Source: Streptomyces sp. | GTDB lineage: Bacteria; Actinomycetota; Actinomycetes; Streptomycetales; Streptomycetaceae | Length of the DNA stretch: 63,097 nucleotides | Reading direction: 5' to 3' | Assembly: GCF_019510245.1 (NCBI RefSeq) | Contig: NZ_JAEKKT010000204.1 | Location: 1 to 63,097, forward strand | Shown: piece by piece, positions 6,988 to 15,876 of the stretch | Layout of the letters: each line of letters opens with the position of its first letter | Position numbering within the stretch: the first letter of the stretch is position 1 | Position numbers and translations under genes: made by a program | The notes under the pieces: model-generated | What the model saw: the letters and a program-made list of their open reading frames with translations, nothing else | Databases searched by the model: none | Told to the model about the DNA's origin: nothing

Positions 6988-8358
6988 CTACTTCGCCTCC
7001 GCGGCTGCCTCGGCGTCTTCGAAGTCCTCCGGTACGAACCCGGGCAGCCACGCCTCCAGTTCCTCCCGCAGCCGCACCGTCGCGCCCAGCTGGCACAGCA
7101 CGCCGATGGTGCTCAGGGTCACCCGGTGTATCAGGAGGTAGGCCGGCGGCAGGTTGAGCTGCTTGCCCAGTTGGTGGGCGGGGTTGCGGGGGTCTGCGAT
7201 GCGGGCCGCCTGGCTGCGCATCCAGTTGCGGGTGAAGGTGAACTCGTCGACCTGGGCCGGTTCGATGATCGGCAGCAGATAGTCAAGGACGGCGTCGGGG
7301 TCCAGCTCTATGGACTCCTTGACGAACCCTTCCGTGCGCAGCAGCTCGTAGACCGCCTCGGCGTCACCGTCCAGGGTCATCCGCAGAGAGTCGCCGATCG
7401 TGCTGGGCAGACCGCCGGAGAGACGGTCGACGGTGCCGAAGTCCAGCACGCCCAGCCGCCACTCCTCCTCGTCCTCCGGCGCACCGGGCAGCAGGCGGAA
7501 GTTGCCGGGGTGCGGGTCGGCGTGCAGCAGGCCGGTGCGGGCCGGACCCGAGAACAGGAAGCGGGCCAGGAGCTGACCGGCCCGGTCGCGCTGCTCCTGG
7601 GTACCCTCCGAGATGATCTCGGAGAGCGGTATCCCGTCGATCCACTCCGTGACCAGCACCTGGTCGCACTGGTGCACCACGGCCGGCACCACCACGTCGG
7701 GATCGCCCTCGAACTCCTCCGCGTGCGCGGCCTGGGCCTGTGCCTCCAGGGAGTAGTCCAGCTCCTCGGAGACCCGGTCGCGCAGCTCCGCGATCAGCGG
7801 CTTGATGTCCATGCCTGGGATCAGCGGCCCCAACAGGCGTGCGAAGCGGCTCAGTTGTCCCAGGTCGGAGAGGAGGGCCTCGCCGGCCCCCGGGTACTGG
7901 ACCTTGACGGCGACCACCCGGCCGTCGTGCCACACCGCCCGGTGCACCTGGCCGATCGAGGCGGCCGCCGAGGGCTTGTCCTCGAACTCCAGGAACAGCT
8001 GCCGCCAGTCCGCCCCGAGGCGTTCGGTGAGCACCGCGTGCACAGTGCGGGTCGGCATCGGCGGCGCGGCGTCCTGGAGTTTGGTGAGGGCCGCCCGGTA
8101 GGGGCCGGCGACCTCCTCCGGGAGGGCCGACTCGAAGACGGACAGCGCCTGCCCGAACTTCATCGCCCCGCCCTTCAACTCCCCGAGGACCTTGAACAGT
8201 TGCTCCGCGGTGCGCTGCTGGAGCTCCCGGCCGACGATCTCCGCGGACTCGCCCACGATGCGCTTGCCCAGACCCCAGGTCGCGCGGCCGGCGAAGCCGA
8301 GCGGGAGCGCGGCGAGCTTGGCGGTCCGGGTGACCGCCTTCCGGGGAAGATCAGACAT
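6988..8358 (-). CDS. ABC1/AarF (UbiB-type) atypical kinase
   Basis: A 456-residue protein-kinase-like protein of the ABC1/UbiB family. The family motif KFGQ appears in AMKFGQALS, followed by an alanine-rich loop, the lysine of VAVKVQYPG, the catalytic-type LHADPHPGNF and the metal-binding LDFGTV. In other organisms the family supports ubiquinone synthesis; in menaquinone-using actinobacteria its substrate is unknown. The ATG at 8358 follows GGAGG and overlaps the end of the ThiF-like gene by eight bases, so the two are translationally coupled. Confidence 0.9.
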   Translation of the reverse strand: MSDLPRKAVTRTAKLAALPLGFAGRATWGLGKRIVGESAEIVGRELQQRTAEQLFKVLGELKGGAMKFGQALSVFESALPEEVAGPYRAALTKLQDAAPPMPTRTVHAVLTERLGADWRQLFLEFEDKPSAAASIGQVHRAVWHDGRVVAVKVQYPGAGEALLSDLGQLSRFARLLGPLIPGMDIKPLIAELRDRVSEELDYSLEAQAQAAHAEEFEGDPDVVVPAVVHQCDQVLVTEWIDGIPLSEIISEGTQEQRDRAGQLLARFLFSGPARTGLLHADPHPGNFRLLPGAPEDEEEWRLGVLDFGTVDRLSGGLPSTIGDSLRMTLDGDAEAVYELLRTEGFVKESIELDPDAVLDYLLPIIEPAQVDEFTFTRNWMRSQAARIADPRNPAHQLGKQLNLPPAYLLIHRVTLSTIGVLCQLGATVRLREELEAWLPGFVPEDFEDAEAAAEAK

Positions 8359-9556
8359 GCGCCCTCCAAGTCCCAGTCGGCCGTGCCGCGTCCGCGTGCT
8401 CTCGTCGCTCCGCCGACGGCCGTTGCACCACCATTGTCGCGTGTGGATCCCCGTTGGTTGAGGAGTGTTCCCCCTTAGCTTTCTCCGCCGCTCCGCACGG
8501 GCATGCGGGGTGCGGCCAGACCGGCCGCGCGTGCCAGTGCAGAACCGGCACGGACGCCTCCCAGCGCGCCCCCGTGCCGGCCGGCGACTCCCCGTCGAGG
8601 AAGGCCAGGGCGTGTGCGGCGGCCAGCCCGGCCACGGCCGCCGCCAGCGTCAGATCGCAGGCGCCCACCCGGCGGGCCTGTCCGGACCGCCACTGGGCGA
8701 TCAGGCGCGGCCAGGCCGGATCCCGGTCCGTGCGGTGCTCGTGCAGACAGCGGGCGCAGCCCGTCCCGCCGGGCAGCACGAGGGGGCCGACCACACCCGT
8801 GCCCTCCACGACACCCGTGTAGAGATGAGGGGTCCCCGAGGCCATGAGCGGCTCGGCGGCGCGTGCGTCCGGGGCGTGCACCAGGACGTCGTCGCGCGGG
8901 GCGATGATCACCAGTGCCAGGCCGGGCTCCTCCACGGCCGGGTCCGGGCGGCGCGGCGGGCGGTCCGGGGCCGCCCGGCGGACCACTCTGCGCGCCGCCT
9001 CTGCACGGCGCTCGCCGACCGCCTCCGCCGGCAGCCCACCCGGCGCCACGTCCCACGGCTGGACCCGGCCCACGTCGCGCACGTCGACCTCGCCGACACC
9101 CGCGCCCGAGAGCAGCGCGGCCAGCGTCACACCGACCCGGCCGGCGCCGTCCACCCGCACCCGCAGCGCCCGCCGGGCCGCCAGCCGGCCGATCGCCCCG
9201 CCCGGCTCCGGAGTGATCAGGGAGAGCGAGGCGAGATCGGGTCGCAGCCGGTCCAGCACCCCCTGCTTCTCACGCAACGCCCGTGCCGCAGGCCCGCCGC
9301 CCTGTGCGTCGTCGACCAGTCCGGCCCGCGACAGCCGCTCCACCAGCACGTCGACATGGCCGTCCGGCAGGTCCAAGCGGCGCCCCTCCTCGCGCAGCAG
9401 CTCAAGCCCCCGGGCGCCGTTGAGCAGGTCCAGGAAGCTTCCCGTCGCCGTGTCCATCGGCCCCAGTGTCATCGCGTGCGCGGGAGTCATCCCGAACTGC
9501 ACGGTGTTGAGGTCGCGCCAGCCGCGCCGCAGCGCGGGCTTCACCAACGGATGCAT
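8351..9556 (-). CDS. ThiF/E1-like adenylyltransferase family protein
   Basis: A 401-residue protein. The middle holds a Rossmann nucleotide-binding signature (VDGAGRVGVTLAALLSGAG), and two zinc-ligand pairs appear later (CARC, then CPCG). This resembles the ThiF/MoeB/E1 fold, which adenylates a C-terminal glycine or activates a peptide, but the usual catalytic cysteine and arginine finger cannot be assigned with confidence. ATG 9556 lies behind a GGGGG stretch; a longer frame reaches 9586. It overlaps the ABC1 kinase gene by eight bases. No ubiquitin-like or ThiS-like partner is encoded nearby, so the substrate is unknown. Confidence 0.75.
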   Translation of the reverse strand: MHPLVKPALRRGWRDLNTVQFGMTPAHAMTLGPMDTATGSFLDLLNGARGLELLREEGRRLDLPDGHVDVLVERLSRAGLVDDAQGGGPAARALREKQGVLDRLRPDLASLSLITPEPGGAIGRLAARRALRVRVDGAGRVGVTLAALLSGAGVGEVDVRDVGRVQPWDVAPGGLPAEAVGERRAEAARRVVRRAAPDRPPRRPDPAVEEPGLALVIIAPRDDVLVHAPDARAAEPLMASGTPHLYTGVVEGTGVVGPLVLPGGTGCARCLHEHRTDRDPAWPRLIAQWRSGQARRVGACDLTLAAAVAGLAAAHALAFLDGESPAGTGARWEASVPVLHWHARPVWPHPACPCGAAEKAKGEHSSTNGDPHATMVVQRPSAERREHADAARPTGTWRAHV

Positions 9557-9782
9557 GACAGGCCCCCGTAGCCCTCGAAAGGTCACAGAACGTCTTCGTG
9601 TGCCGGTGGAGCCGGTCCCGCTCCGCCGACGAGTGCCAGCATGCCCGCGCCGCCCGGCGGGCGCCGAAAGTTGTCCACAGGCGGTGAGTATTCGTCGTAC
9701 AAATCAGACGCATGGTGGGGGATCGGCACCGAACCGTTCCGGACCCGGGACTTCCCCCGTGTGCAGCGGGTAACGTCGGGGC

Positions 9783-10379
9783 GTGCCCGCCGACCCACTG
9801 CACCGCGCCGGAAAGCCACAGCGCAGCACGACGAGCCAGCCGCCCAGCGGCCTGGGGGCGAGCGCGATCGAGGTTCGCAGGAGCGCCCGGCGCCGCCGGA
9901 CCGTTTCTGCGTACCGCGAGGGCGATCGCACCGTCGTGCTGATCCCCGCCCGGATGTCCGAGGCGGAGGAGAAACGCTGGGTGACCGTCATGCTCAACAA
10001 ACTCGCTGCCCAGGAGAGCAAGCGACTCCTGGGCGACACCGAGCTGTCCGAGCGCGCCGAGCGGCTTTCGGCCCAGTACTTCGGCGGCCGGGCCCGCCCC
10101 GCCTCGGTGCGCTGGGTCACCAACCAGAACACCCGCTGGGGCTCGTGCACCCCTTCCGAAGGCAGCATCCGCCTCTCGCACCGGCTCCAGGGCATGCCCG
10201 AGTACGTCGTCGACTACGTGCTCTGCCACGAACTGGCGCACCTGCTGGTGCCGGGTCACGGCCCCCGGTTCTGGCGGCTGCTGGAGGCGTATCCGCGCAC
10301 CGAGCGCGCCCGCGGCTACCTCGAAGGGGTGGTCGCGGCCGACCGGCTGCCCCAGGTGCCCGGCGCGCGCGACGAGTGA
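9783..10379 (+). CDS. YgjP-like (DUF45/M48-type) metallopeptidase
   Basis: A 198-residue protein with the zincin motif HELAHLL (in CHELAHLLVPGHG) and a third histidine in GHGPRFW, as in YgjP/SprT-like proteases. The N-terminal half carries the conserved RWVTNQNTRWGSCT segment of DUF45. Members are soluble and often linked to DNA-repair enzymes elsewhere, though no such partner lies next to it here. The GTG at 9783 is the likely start; the first 25 residues are poorly conserved in character. Confidence 0.85.
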   Translation: MPADPLHRAGKPQRSTTSQPPSGLGASAIEVRRSARRRRTVSAYREGDRTVVLIPARMSEAEEKRWVTVMLNKLAAQESKRLLGDTELSERAERLSAQYFGGRARPASVRWVTNQNTRWGSCTPSEGSIRLSHRLQGMPEYVVDYVLCHELAHLLVPGHGPRFWRLLEAYPRTERARGYLEGVVAADRLPQVPGARDE

Positions 10380-10516
10380 CACGCCCCGGCAGCGCTTTCT
10401 TCGGGTCCGCTGAGCGCGGTTGTGTACCGGGTCTGTACCGACTTCTTCCGATGTCCGAGTTAGCCGTTAGCCTGGCGCGACGCACTCACATTCGGGATGG
10501 GGGACGGTCGTAACGC

Positions 10517-12175
10517 ATGGCCAGGGAATTCCAACGCGGCCACAAGGCCAGGATCAGTGACCTCACGGCCGGCACGGATCTGTACGTAGGCGTGCAGATC
10601 TCCGGCCCCGGGCTGACCTTCGACATCAGCTGCTTCGGCCTCGACGCCGACGAACGGCTGTCGGACGACCGCTACTTCGTCTTCTTCAACCAGCCGAAGT
10701 CGCCCGAGGAGTCCATCCAGTTGCTCGGCGGCCAGGCGGGCGACACGGAGTCCTTCCGGGTCACGCTGGACCGGGTCCCGCCGCAGATCCAGAAGCTGGC
10801 GTTCACGGCGACCATCGACGGTGCCGGGCAGATGTCGCAGGTCGCCCCCGGATACATCCGGATCGTCGCGGGCGGCGAGGAGGTGGCCCGGTACTCCTTC
10901 AACGGCTCGGAGTTCTCCACCGAGCGCGCCGTCATGCTCGGCGACTTCTACCTCAAGGACGTGTGGCGCTTCGCCGCCGTCGGCCAGGGTTTCGACGGTG
11001 GTCTGGAGGCGCTGCTGAAGAACTTCGGCGGCGAGGTGGTGGAGGAGGAGGCGCCCGCCGCGCCGGAACCGCAGCAGCCGCAGACCGGGTCCGCATCCGG
11101 CTTCGCGCCGCCCGCGTTCGGGGTTCCCTCCGCACCGTCGTCCGCGCCCGCCCCGCCGCCCGCACCGGCTCCCGCGCCCGCGCCCGCGCCCCAGGGCTTC
11201 ACCCCGCCGCCGGCCCCCGGTCCGGTGCCGGCTTCGAACGTGCACCACGCGCCCACCGTCATCGCCCCGTTGACCCCGCCGGCGCCCGGCACGGTGCCGC
11301 CCCCGTCCCCGGCGCCCGCGCCCTACGGACAGCCGCCCGCCCCGCCCGGCTACGGCCAGCCCCTGGCGCTCCCGCAGACGCCGGGCCCGCCGCCCGGATA
11401 CCCGCAGGCGCCCCAGGCCCCGACCCCGCCCCCGGGCTACGGTCAGCAGCCGCAGTTCGGCCAGGTCCCCGGGCAGCAGGCCTACGCGGTCCCGCAGGGT
11501 GCTCCCCAGGGCGGTGCCGGTGTCGGTGCCGCGCTCCAGAAGTTCAAGGAGACGCCCACCGGGCAGCGCTGGACCCCGCAGAACAGCAAGCTCATCCGCG
11601 CCGACCTCGGGATGGGCGGGCAGCCGGTGCTGGCCCGGCAGGGCAGCATGGTGCTCTACCAGGGCAAGGTCGACTTCAGCTACAAGGGCGCCGGGTTCGC
11701 CGGCCGGATCGTGGGCAACGCCACCGGCCAGGAGATGCAGCTGATGCGCTGCACCGGCAACGGCCAGGTGTTCTTCGCCGAGAACTCCGCCCATCTGCAC
11801 CCGATCGAGCTCCAGGGCGACGCGATCTGCGTCTCCGCCGAGAGCGTCCTCGCCTTCGACGAGAGCCTCCAGTACGAGGTCCGCCGCATCGAGGGGCACG
11901 GCATCCCCGGCGGCGCGCTGTTCACGATGCAGTTCCAGGGCACCGGCACCATCGTCGTCAAGACGCACGGCACGCCCGTCGTGCTGCCCGTGACGCCGAC
12001 GACCTTCGCCGACTGCAACGCGATCGTGGCCTGGTCGGCGGCCTCCCAGGTGATCGTCTCCAGCCAGGTCCGGATGCGCCGCAACGCCTATCCGGGCGAC
12101 ACCGGGGAGAGCGTCAACCTGCAGTTCCGGGGCGCGCCCGGCAACTTCATCGTCGTCCAGCCGTACGAGGTCTGA
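10517..12175 (+). CDS. TerD domain-AIM24 domain fusion protein
   Basis: A 552-residue three-part protein. Residues 1-175 match the TerD (tellurium-resistance, calcium-binding) fold with the signatures LTAGTDLYVGV and SDDRYFVFFNQ. Residues 180-325 are a Pro/Ala/Gly/Gln linker, probably disordered. Residues 335-550 form an AIM24/TRAP-like beta domain (VLARQGSMVLYQGKVDF). TerD proteins act in bacterial stress and envelope-associated complexes; AIM24 domains make multimeric rings in related folds. It heads a three-gene operon in which all members carry AIM24, so a hetero-oligomer with the TerD part as adaptor is plausible. Confidence 0.88.
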   Translation: MAREFQRGHKARISDLTAGTDLYVGVQISGPGLTFDISCFGLDADERLSDDRYFVFFNQPKSPEESIQLLGGQAGDTESFRVTLDRVPPQIQKLAFTATIDGAGQMSQVAPGYIRIVAGGEEVARYSFNGSEFSTERAVMLGDFYLKDVWRFAAVGQGFDGGLEALLKNFGGEVVEEEAPAAPEPQQPQTGSASGFAPPAFGVPSAPSSAPAPPPAPAPAPAPAPQGFTPPPAPGPVPASNVHHAPTVIAPLTPPAPGTVPPPSPAPAPYGQPPAPPGYGQPLALPQTPGPPPGYPQAPQAPTPPPGYGQQPQFGQVPGQQAYAVPQGAPQGGAGVGAALQKFKETPTGQRWTPQNSKLIRADLGMGGQPVLARQGSMVLYQGKVDFSYKGAGFAGRIVGNATGQEMQLMRCTGNGQVFFAENSAHLHPIELQGDAICVSAESVLAFDESLQYEVRRIEGHGIPGGALFTMQFQGTGTIVVKTHGTPVVLPVTPTTFADCNAIVAWSAASQVIVSSQVRMRRNAYPGDTGESVNLQFRGAPGNFIVVQPYEV

Positions 12176-12186
12176 GGGAGCCCGTC

Positions 12187-12867
12187 ATGAACCAGCCGCT
12201 CGCGGGCTACGCCCCCGCACCCGTCACCGCCCGTATGGAGAACCACGGCGACCACATGCTCAAGGTCGCCATGCAGACCGGCAACGACCTCCTCGCGCGC
12301 GTGGGGTCGATGGTCGCCTACGAGGGCTTCGTCCAGTACGAGCCCAACCCGCCGGCCGTGCGCCAGATCGCCCGGGACTGGATGACCGGTGAAGGCGCGC
12401 CCCTGATGAAGTGCTCCGGCGACGGCCTGCTCTACCTCGCCGACTACGGCGCGAACGTCGTCGTCATCAACCTCGACGGCGACGGCATCTCCGTCAACGC
12501 CACCAACCTGCTCGCCTTCGACGCGCACCTGACGTGGGGCGTGGAGCGGGTCAAGGGGCTCGCGAAGTTCGCCGGTCAGGGCCTGTGGAACACCAAGATC
12601 TCCGGGCAGGGCTGGGTCGCGCTGACCTCCCGGGGCAAGCCGATCGTCGTCGACTGCGGCGGCGGCGAGGACGAGACGTACGTCGACCCGGACGCGCTGG
12701 TCGCCTGGTCCCCGAACCTCAAGGTGAAGGGCAAGCGCAGCTTCAAGGCGCAGTCGCTGATCGGCCGGGGCAGCGGCGAGGCCTACCAGATGGCCTTCTC
12801 CGGCCAGGGCATCGTCGTCGTCCAGCCCAGCGAGGACAGCACCGACCGCCTCCGGTTCCGGGGCTGA
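12187..12867 (+). CDS. AIM24 family protein (second of three)
   Basis: A 226-residue single-domain AIM24 protein starting at ATG 12187, 11 bases after the TerD-AIM24 stop. Characteristic segments are LLARVGSMVAYEGFVQYE near residue 36, the repeated G-x-G beta turns, and the C-terminal FSGQGIVVVQPSE. No signal peptide or membrane helix is visible, so it is probably cytoplasmic. It parallels the C-terminal half of the upstream protein and the whole of the downstream one, suggesting paralogues specialised within one complex. Confidence 0.9.
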   Translation: MNQPLAGYAPAPVTARMENHGDHMLKVAMQTGNDLLARVGSMVAYEGFVQYEPNPPAVRQIARDWMTGEGAPLMKCSGDGLLYLADYGANVVVINLDGDGISVNATNLLAFDAHLTWGVERVKGLAKFAGQGLWNTKISGQGWVALTSRGKPIVVDCGGGEDETYVDPDALVAWSPNLKVKGKRSFKAQSLIGRGSGEAYQMAFSGQGIVVVQPSEDSTDRLRFRG

Positions 12868-12884
12868 GGGGGAGTCAGGAAACC

Positions 12885-13640
12885 ATGCAGAGCCCGCTTT
12901 TCGCCTTCAACGACTCCCAGGCCCGGGACCGCTACAGCCTGCAGAACAAGCAGATGCTGCGCGTCGTCCTGGAGGGCCACGACGACATCCTCGCCCGCAA
13001 GGGCACCATGGTCGCCTACCAGGGGCTCGTCGAGTTCGACGCCGAGTACCAGGGGCACAACCAGGCACGCGCGCGTGCGTACACCGGCGAGGGCCTGGAC
13101 CTGATGCGCTGCCACGGGCAGGGCACGGTCTACTTCGCCAACCTCGCCCAGCACATCCACGTCCTGGACGTGGAGCAGGACGGCCTGACCGTGGACAGCG
13201 GCTACGTCCTCGCCATGGACTCCTCGCTGCACCACGAGGTCGTCGCCGTCGACAGCCTCTACGGCATCTCCGGGTCCGGGAAGTACCAGCTCAACATCAC
13301 CGGACGCGGCCAGGTGGCCCTGATGACCTCGGGCGCGCCGCTGCTGATGCAGGTCACGCCCGACAAGTACGTGAACTGCGACGCGGACGCGATCGTCGCC
13401 TGGTCCACCGGGCTGCGCGTCCAGATGCAGGCCCAGACGCATTCCTCGGGCGTGTGGCGGCGCCGCGGCAGCACCGGGGAGGGCTGGGAGCTGAGCTTCA
13501 TGGGAAGTGGCTTCGCGTTGGTCCAGCCGAGTGAACTGCTGCCGCCGCAGCACGCCCAGATCGGCCAGGGCCTCGCCGCCCAGTTCGGCATGGGCCAGCA
13601 GGGCGCGCGCGGGATGAACCAGGGCAACGTCTGGAGCTGA
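12885..13640 (+). CDS. AIM24 family protein (third of three)
   Basis: A 251-residue AIM24 protein starting at ATG 12885 behind GGGGGAGTCAGGA. It has the segment ILARKGTMVAYQGLVEFD, then a core ending in GSGFALVQPSE, and a short glutamine-rich tail. It closes the TerD/AIM24 operon and is followed within 25 bases by a strong bidirectional hairpin. The function of bacterial AIM24 paralogues is not established. Confidence 0.9.
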   Translation: MQSPLFAFNDSQARDRYSLQNKQMLRVVLEGHDDILARKGTMVAYQGLVEFDAEYQGHNQARARAYTGEGLDLMRCHGQGTVYFANLAQHIHVLDVEQDGLTVDSGYVLAMDSSLHHEVVAVDSLYGISGSGKYQLNITGRGQVALMTSGAPLLMQVTPDKYVNCDADAIVAWSTGLRVQMQAQTHSSGVWRRRGSTGEGWELSFMGSGFALVQPSELLPPQHAQIGQGLAAQFGMGQQGARGMNQGNVWS

Positions 13641-13660
13641 GGGGCACGAAGGCCCGCAAA

Positions 13661-13694
13661 GTAAGGGGCGCCCGCCGTGGCGGGCGCCCCTTAC
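13661..13694. terminator. Bidirectional hairpin terminator
   Basis: A perfect 16-bp stem (13661-13676 with 13679-13694) with a two-base loop sits between the convergent AIM24 and Nudix genes. Confidence 0.85.
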
Positions 13695-13723
13695 ACATGG
13701 GTCAACGGCTCTGAAATCCCGGT

Positions 13724-14245
13724 TCAGAGTCGCGCGCGGGTGCCTTCCAGCAGCCGCACGACCGAGCCGTCGGCGACCTCCGGCACCTCGTCGTAGGCGA
13801 ACCAGCGCAGGTCGAGGGACTCGTCGCTGATCGCGTGGGTGGCGCCCCGCGGGGCGAGGGCCGCGTACTGGACGTCGAAGTGCCAGTGGCACGGTGCCGG
13901 GATCGGATGCCGGTCCAGGCGGACCGGGCCGCCCGGCAGCAGCGTGAGCCCGGGGATTCCGGACTCCTCGGTCGCCTCCCGCAGCGCCGCCGCCGCCAGG
14001 GTGGCGTCGCCCGGCTCGCAGTGGCCGCCCATCTGCAGCCACATCCGCAGCTTCCTGTGCAGGGTCAGCAGCACCCGTCCGTGCTCGGGGTCGACGATCA
14101 GCGCGCTCGCCGTGACATGGCCGGCGTGACACGCCTTCCACATGCCGTCCGGGTGTGCCGCGAGGTGGTCCAGATACTCCTGGCGCAGCTCGTCCTGGCC
14201 CTCGTACCCCTTGAGGACGAGGACCGCCTCGTCGTACAGGCTCAC
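13724..14245 (-). CDS. Nudix hydrolase
   Basis: A 173-residue Nudix protein. The box runs from GGHCEPGD through REATEESGI, with the metal-binding glutamates in the expected REATEES segment. An N-terminal helix and a late FDVQYAALAP strand are typical of Streptomyces Nudix proteins annotated only by domain. The GTG at 14245 overlaps the TGA of the upstream zincin gene (GTGA), so the two are cotranslated. The nucleotide substrate is unknown. Confidence 0.88.
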   Translation of the reverse strand: MSLYDEAVLVLKGYEGQDELRQEYLDHLAAHPDGMWKACHAGHVTASALIVDPEHGRVLLTLHRKLRMWLQMGGHCEPGDATLAAAALREATEESGIPGLTLLPGGPVRLDRHPIPAPCHWHFDVQYAALAPRGATHAISDESLDLRWFAYDEVPEVADGSVVRLLEGTRARL

Positions 14246-15684
14246 TCGGGGTCGTCGCCCTTGTCCTGCTCGTCCTGCCCCTGGTCGTCCTGCTTGCGCA
14301 GGTCGGGCTTCTGCGCGGCCTCGCCGAGCATCTTGTCCAGCTCGGAGAAGTCCAGCTGCTCGCGGTGCACGAAGCCGTCCGGGTCGTCCAGGTCGGACGC
14401 CGTCGGCAGCATGTCCGGGTGCGCCCACAGCGCGTCCCGGCCGTCGACACCGCGCGCGTCCGTGAGCGAGGCCCACAGGCGGGAGGCGTCGCGCAGCCGG
14501 CGCGGACGCAGCTCCAGGCCGATCAGGGTGGCGAAGGTCTGCTCGGCGGGGCCGCCCGTGGCCCGGCGTCGGCGCAGGGTCTCGCGCAGCGCGTCGGCGG
14601 ACGACAGGCGCGGCTTCGCGGCCGCGTGGACCACCGCGTCCACCCAGCCCTCGACGAGCGCCAGAGCCGTCTCCAGACGGGCCAGGGCGGCCTTCTGCTC
14701 GGGCGTGTCCTCGGGCTGGAACATGCCCTGCTGGAGCGCGTCCTGGAGCTGCTCGGGGTTCTGCGGGTCGAACTGGCCGACCACGTCCTCCAGCTTGGCC
14801 GTGTCGACCTTGATGCCGCGCGCGTACCCGTCGACCGCGCCGAACAGGTGCGAGCGCAGCCACGGCACGTGCGAGAACAGGCGCTGGTGGGCCGCCTCGC
14901 GCAGTGCGAGATACAGCCGCACCTCCTCCTTCGGCACACCGAGGTCCTTGCCGAACGCCTCGATGTTCACCGGCAGCAGCGCGGCCTTGCCGGCCGGGCT
15001 CAGCGGCAGGCCGATGTCGGTCGAACCGACGACCTCGCCCGCGAGCACGCCCACGGCCTGCCCGATCTGGGTGCCGAACATGGCGCCGCCCATCGAGCGC
15101 ATCATGCCGATCAGCGGGCCCGCCATGGCCTGCATCTCCTCCGGCAGGACGTCGCCCATCGCGGCGCCGACCCGCTCGGCGACCGGGTCGACCAGCTCCT
15201 GCCAGGCCGGCAGCGTCGCCTCGACCCACTCCGCACGCGACCACGCCACGGCCGAACCGGAACCCGACGGCAGCGACGTCGCGTCGTCCAGCCACAGGTC
15301 GGCCAGCCGGACGGCCTCCTGGACCGCGGTGCGCTCGGCGGGACCGACGCTCGCGTCCTTGACGCCGTCCGAGGTGCCCTGGGAGACCGTCTGGCGGGCG
15401 ATCTGCTTGGCCATGTCCCAGTTCACCGGGCCGCCCTCGTACGAGAGCATCTGGCCCAGCTGCTGGAAGGCCGCGCCCAGGTCGGTGGGGTTCAGCGAAC
15501 CGAACATGGCAGCGAACGGATTGTCGGCGCCGGGGCCGCCGAAGCCGCCGGCTCCGGGCGTGCCGAAACCGAACGGGTTGGCCGGTCCCTGCCCACCACC
15601 GCTCTGCTGGTCCTTCTTCTTGCCCTCGTCGCCGTCCTCCGGCTCCTCCGGCGGAAGGCCGAAACCGAATGGGGTGTCACTCAC
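14242..15684 (-). CDS. Zincin-like metalloprotease family protein (DUF2342)
   Basis: A 480-residue soluble protein of the actinobacterial DUF2342 (Zincin_2) family. A disordered Gly/Lys-rich N terminus is followed by an all-helical body. The presumed metal site is in REAAHQRLFSHVPWL, which keeps the Glu and His of an HExxH-like pattern but has Arg at the first position. The C terminus is acidic and Gln-rich. GTG 15684 follows GAGGA; longer upstream frames reach back through two other genes and are not credible. It is coupled to the Nudix gene by a GTGA overlap. Peptidase activity is a family annotation, not visible proof. Confidence 0.85.
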   Translation of the reverse strand: MSDTPFGFGLPPEEPEDGDEGKKKDQQSGGGQGPANPFGFGTPGAGGFGGPGADNPFAAMFGSLNPTDLGAAFQQLGQMLSYEGGPVNWDMAKQIARQTVSQGTSDGVKDASVGPAERTAVQEAVRLADLWLDDATSLPSGSGSAVAWSRAEWVEATLPAWQELVDPVAERVGAAMGDVLPEEMQAMAGPLIGMMRSMGGAMFGTQIGQAVGVLAGEVVGSTDIGLPLSPAGKAALLPVNIEAFGKDLGVPKEEVRLYLALREAAHQRLFSHVPWLRSHLFGAVDGYARGIKVDTAKLEDVVGQFDPQNPEQLQDALQQGMFQPEDTPEQKAALARLETALALVEGWVDAVVHAAAKPRLSSADALRETLRRRRATGGPAEQTFATLIGLELRPRRLRDASRLWASLTDARGVDGRDALWAHPDMLPTASDLDDPDGFVHREQLDFSELDKMLGEAAQKPDLRKQDDQGQDEQDKGDDPE

Positions 15685-15876
15685 GGGAATCCTCGGCTGG
15701 TAAGGCCACCGGTTCTCTCCGGCGGCGCGGCTGCCCGACAACACCACCCAGCGTAGACACCCCGGCCCGATCGGGCCTCGGTGCTTCGCCGACAGTCGGC
15801 CTGCGGCAGGATGGTTGCCACCTGGTACGTACGCGTCACTCACGCTCGTACTGAAGACAACCGCTGGAGACGCCCG

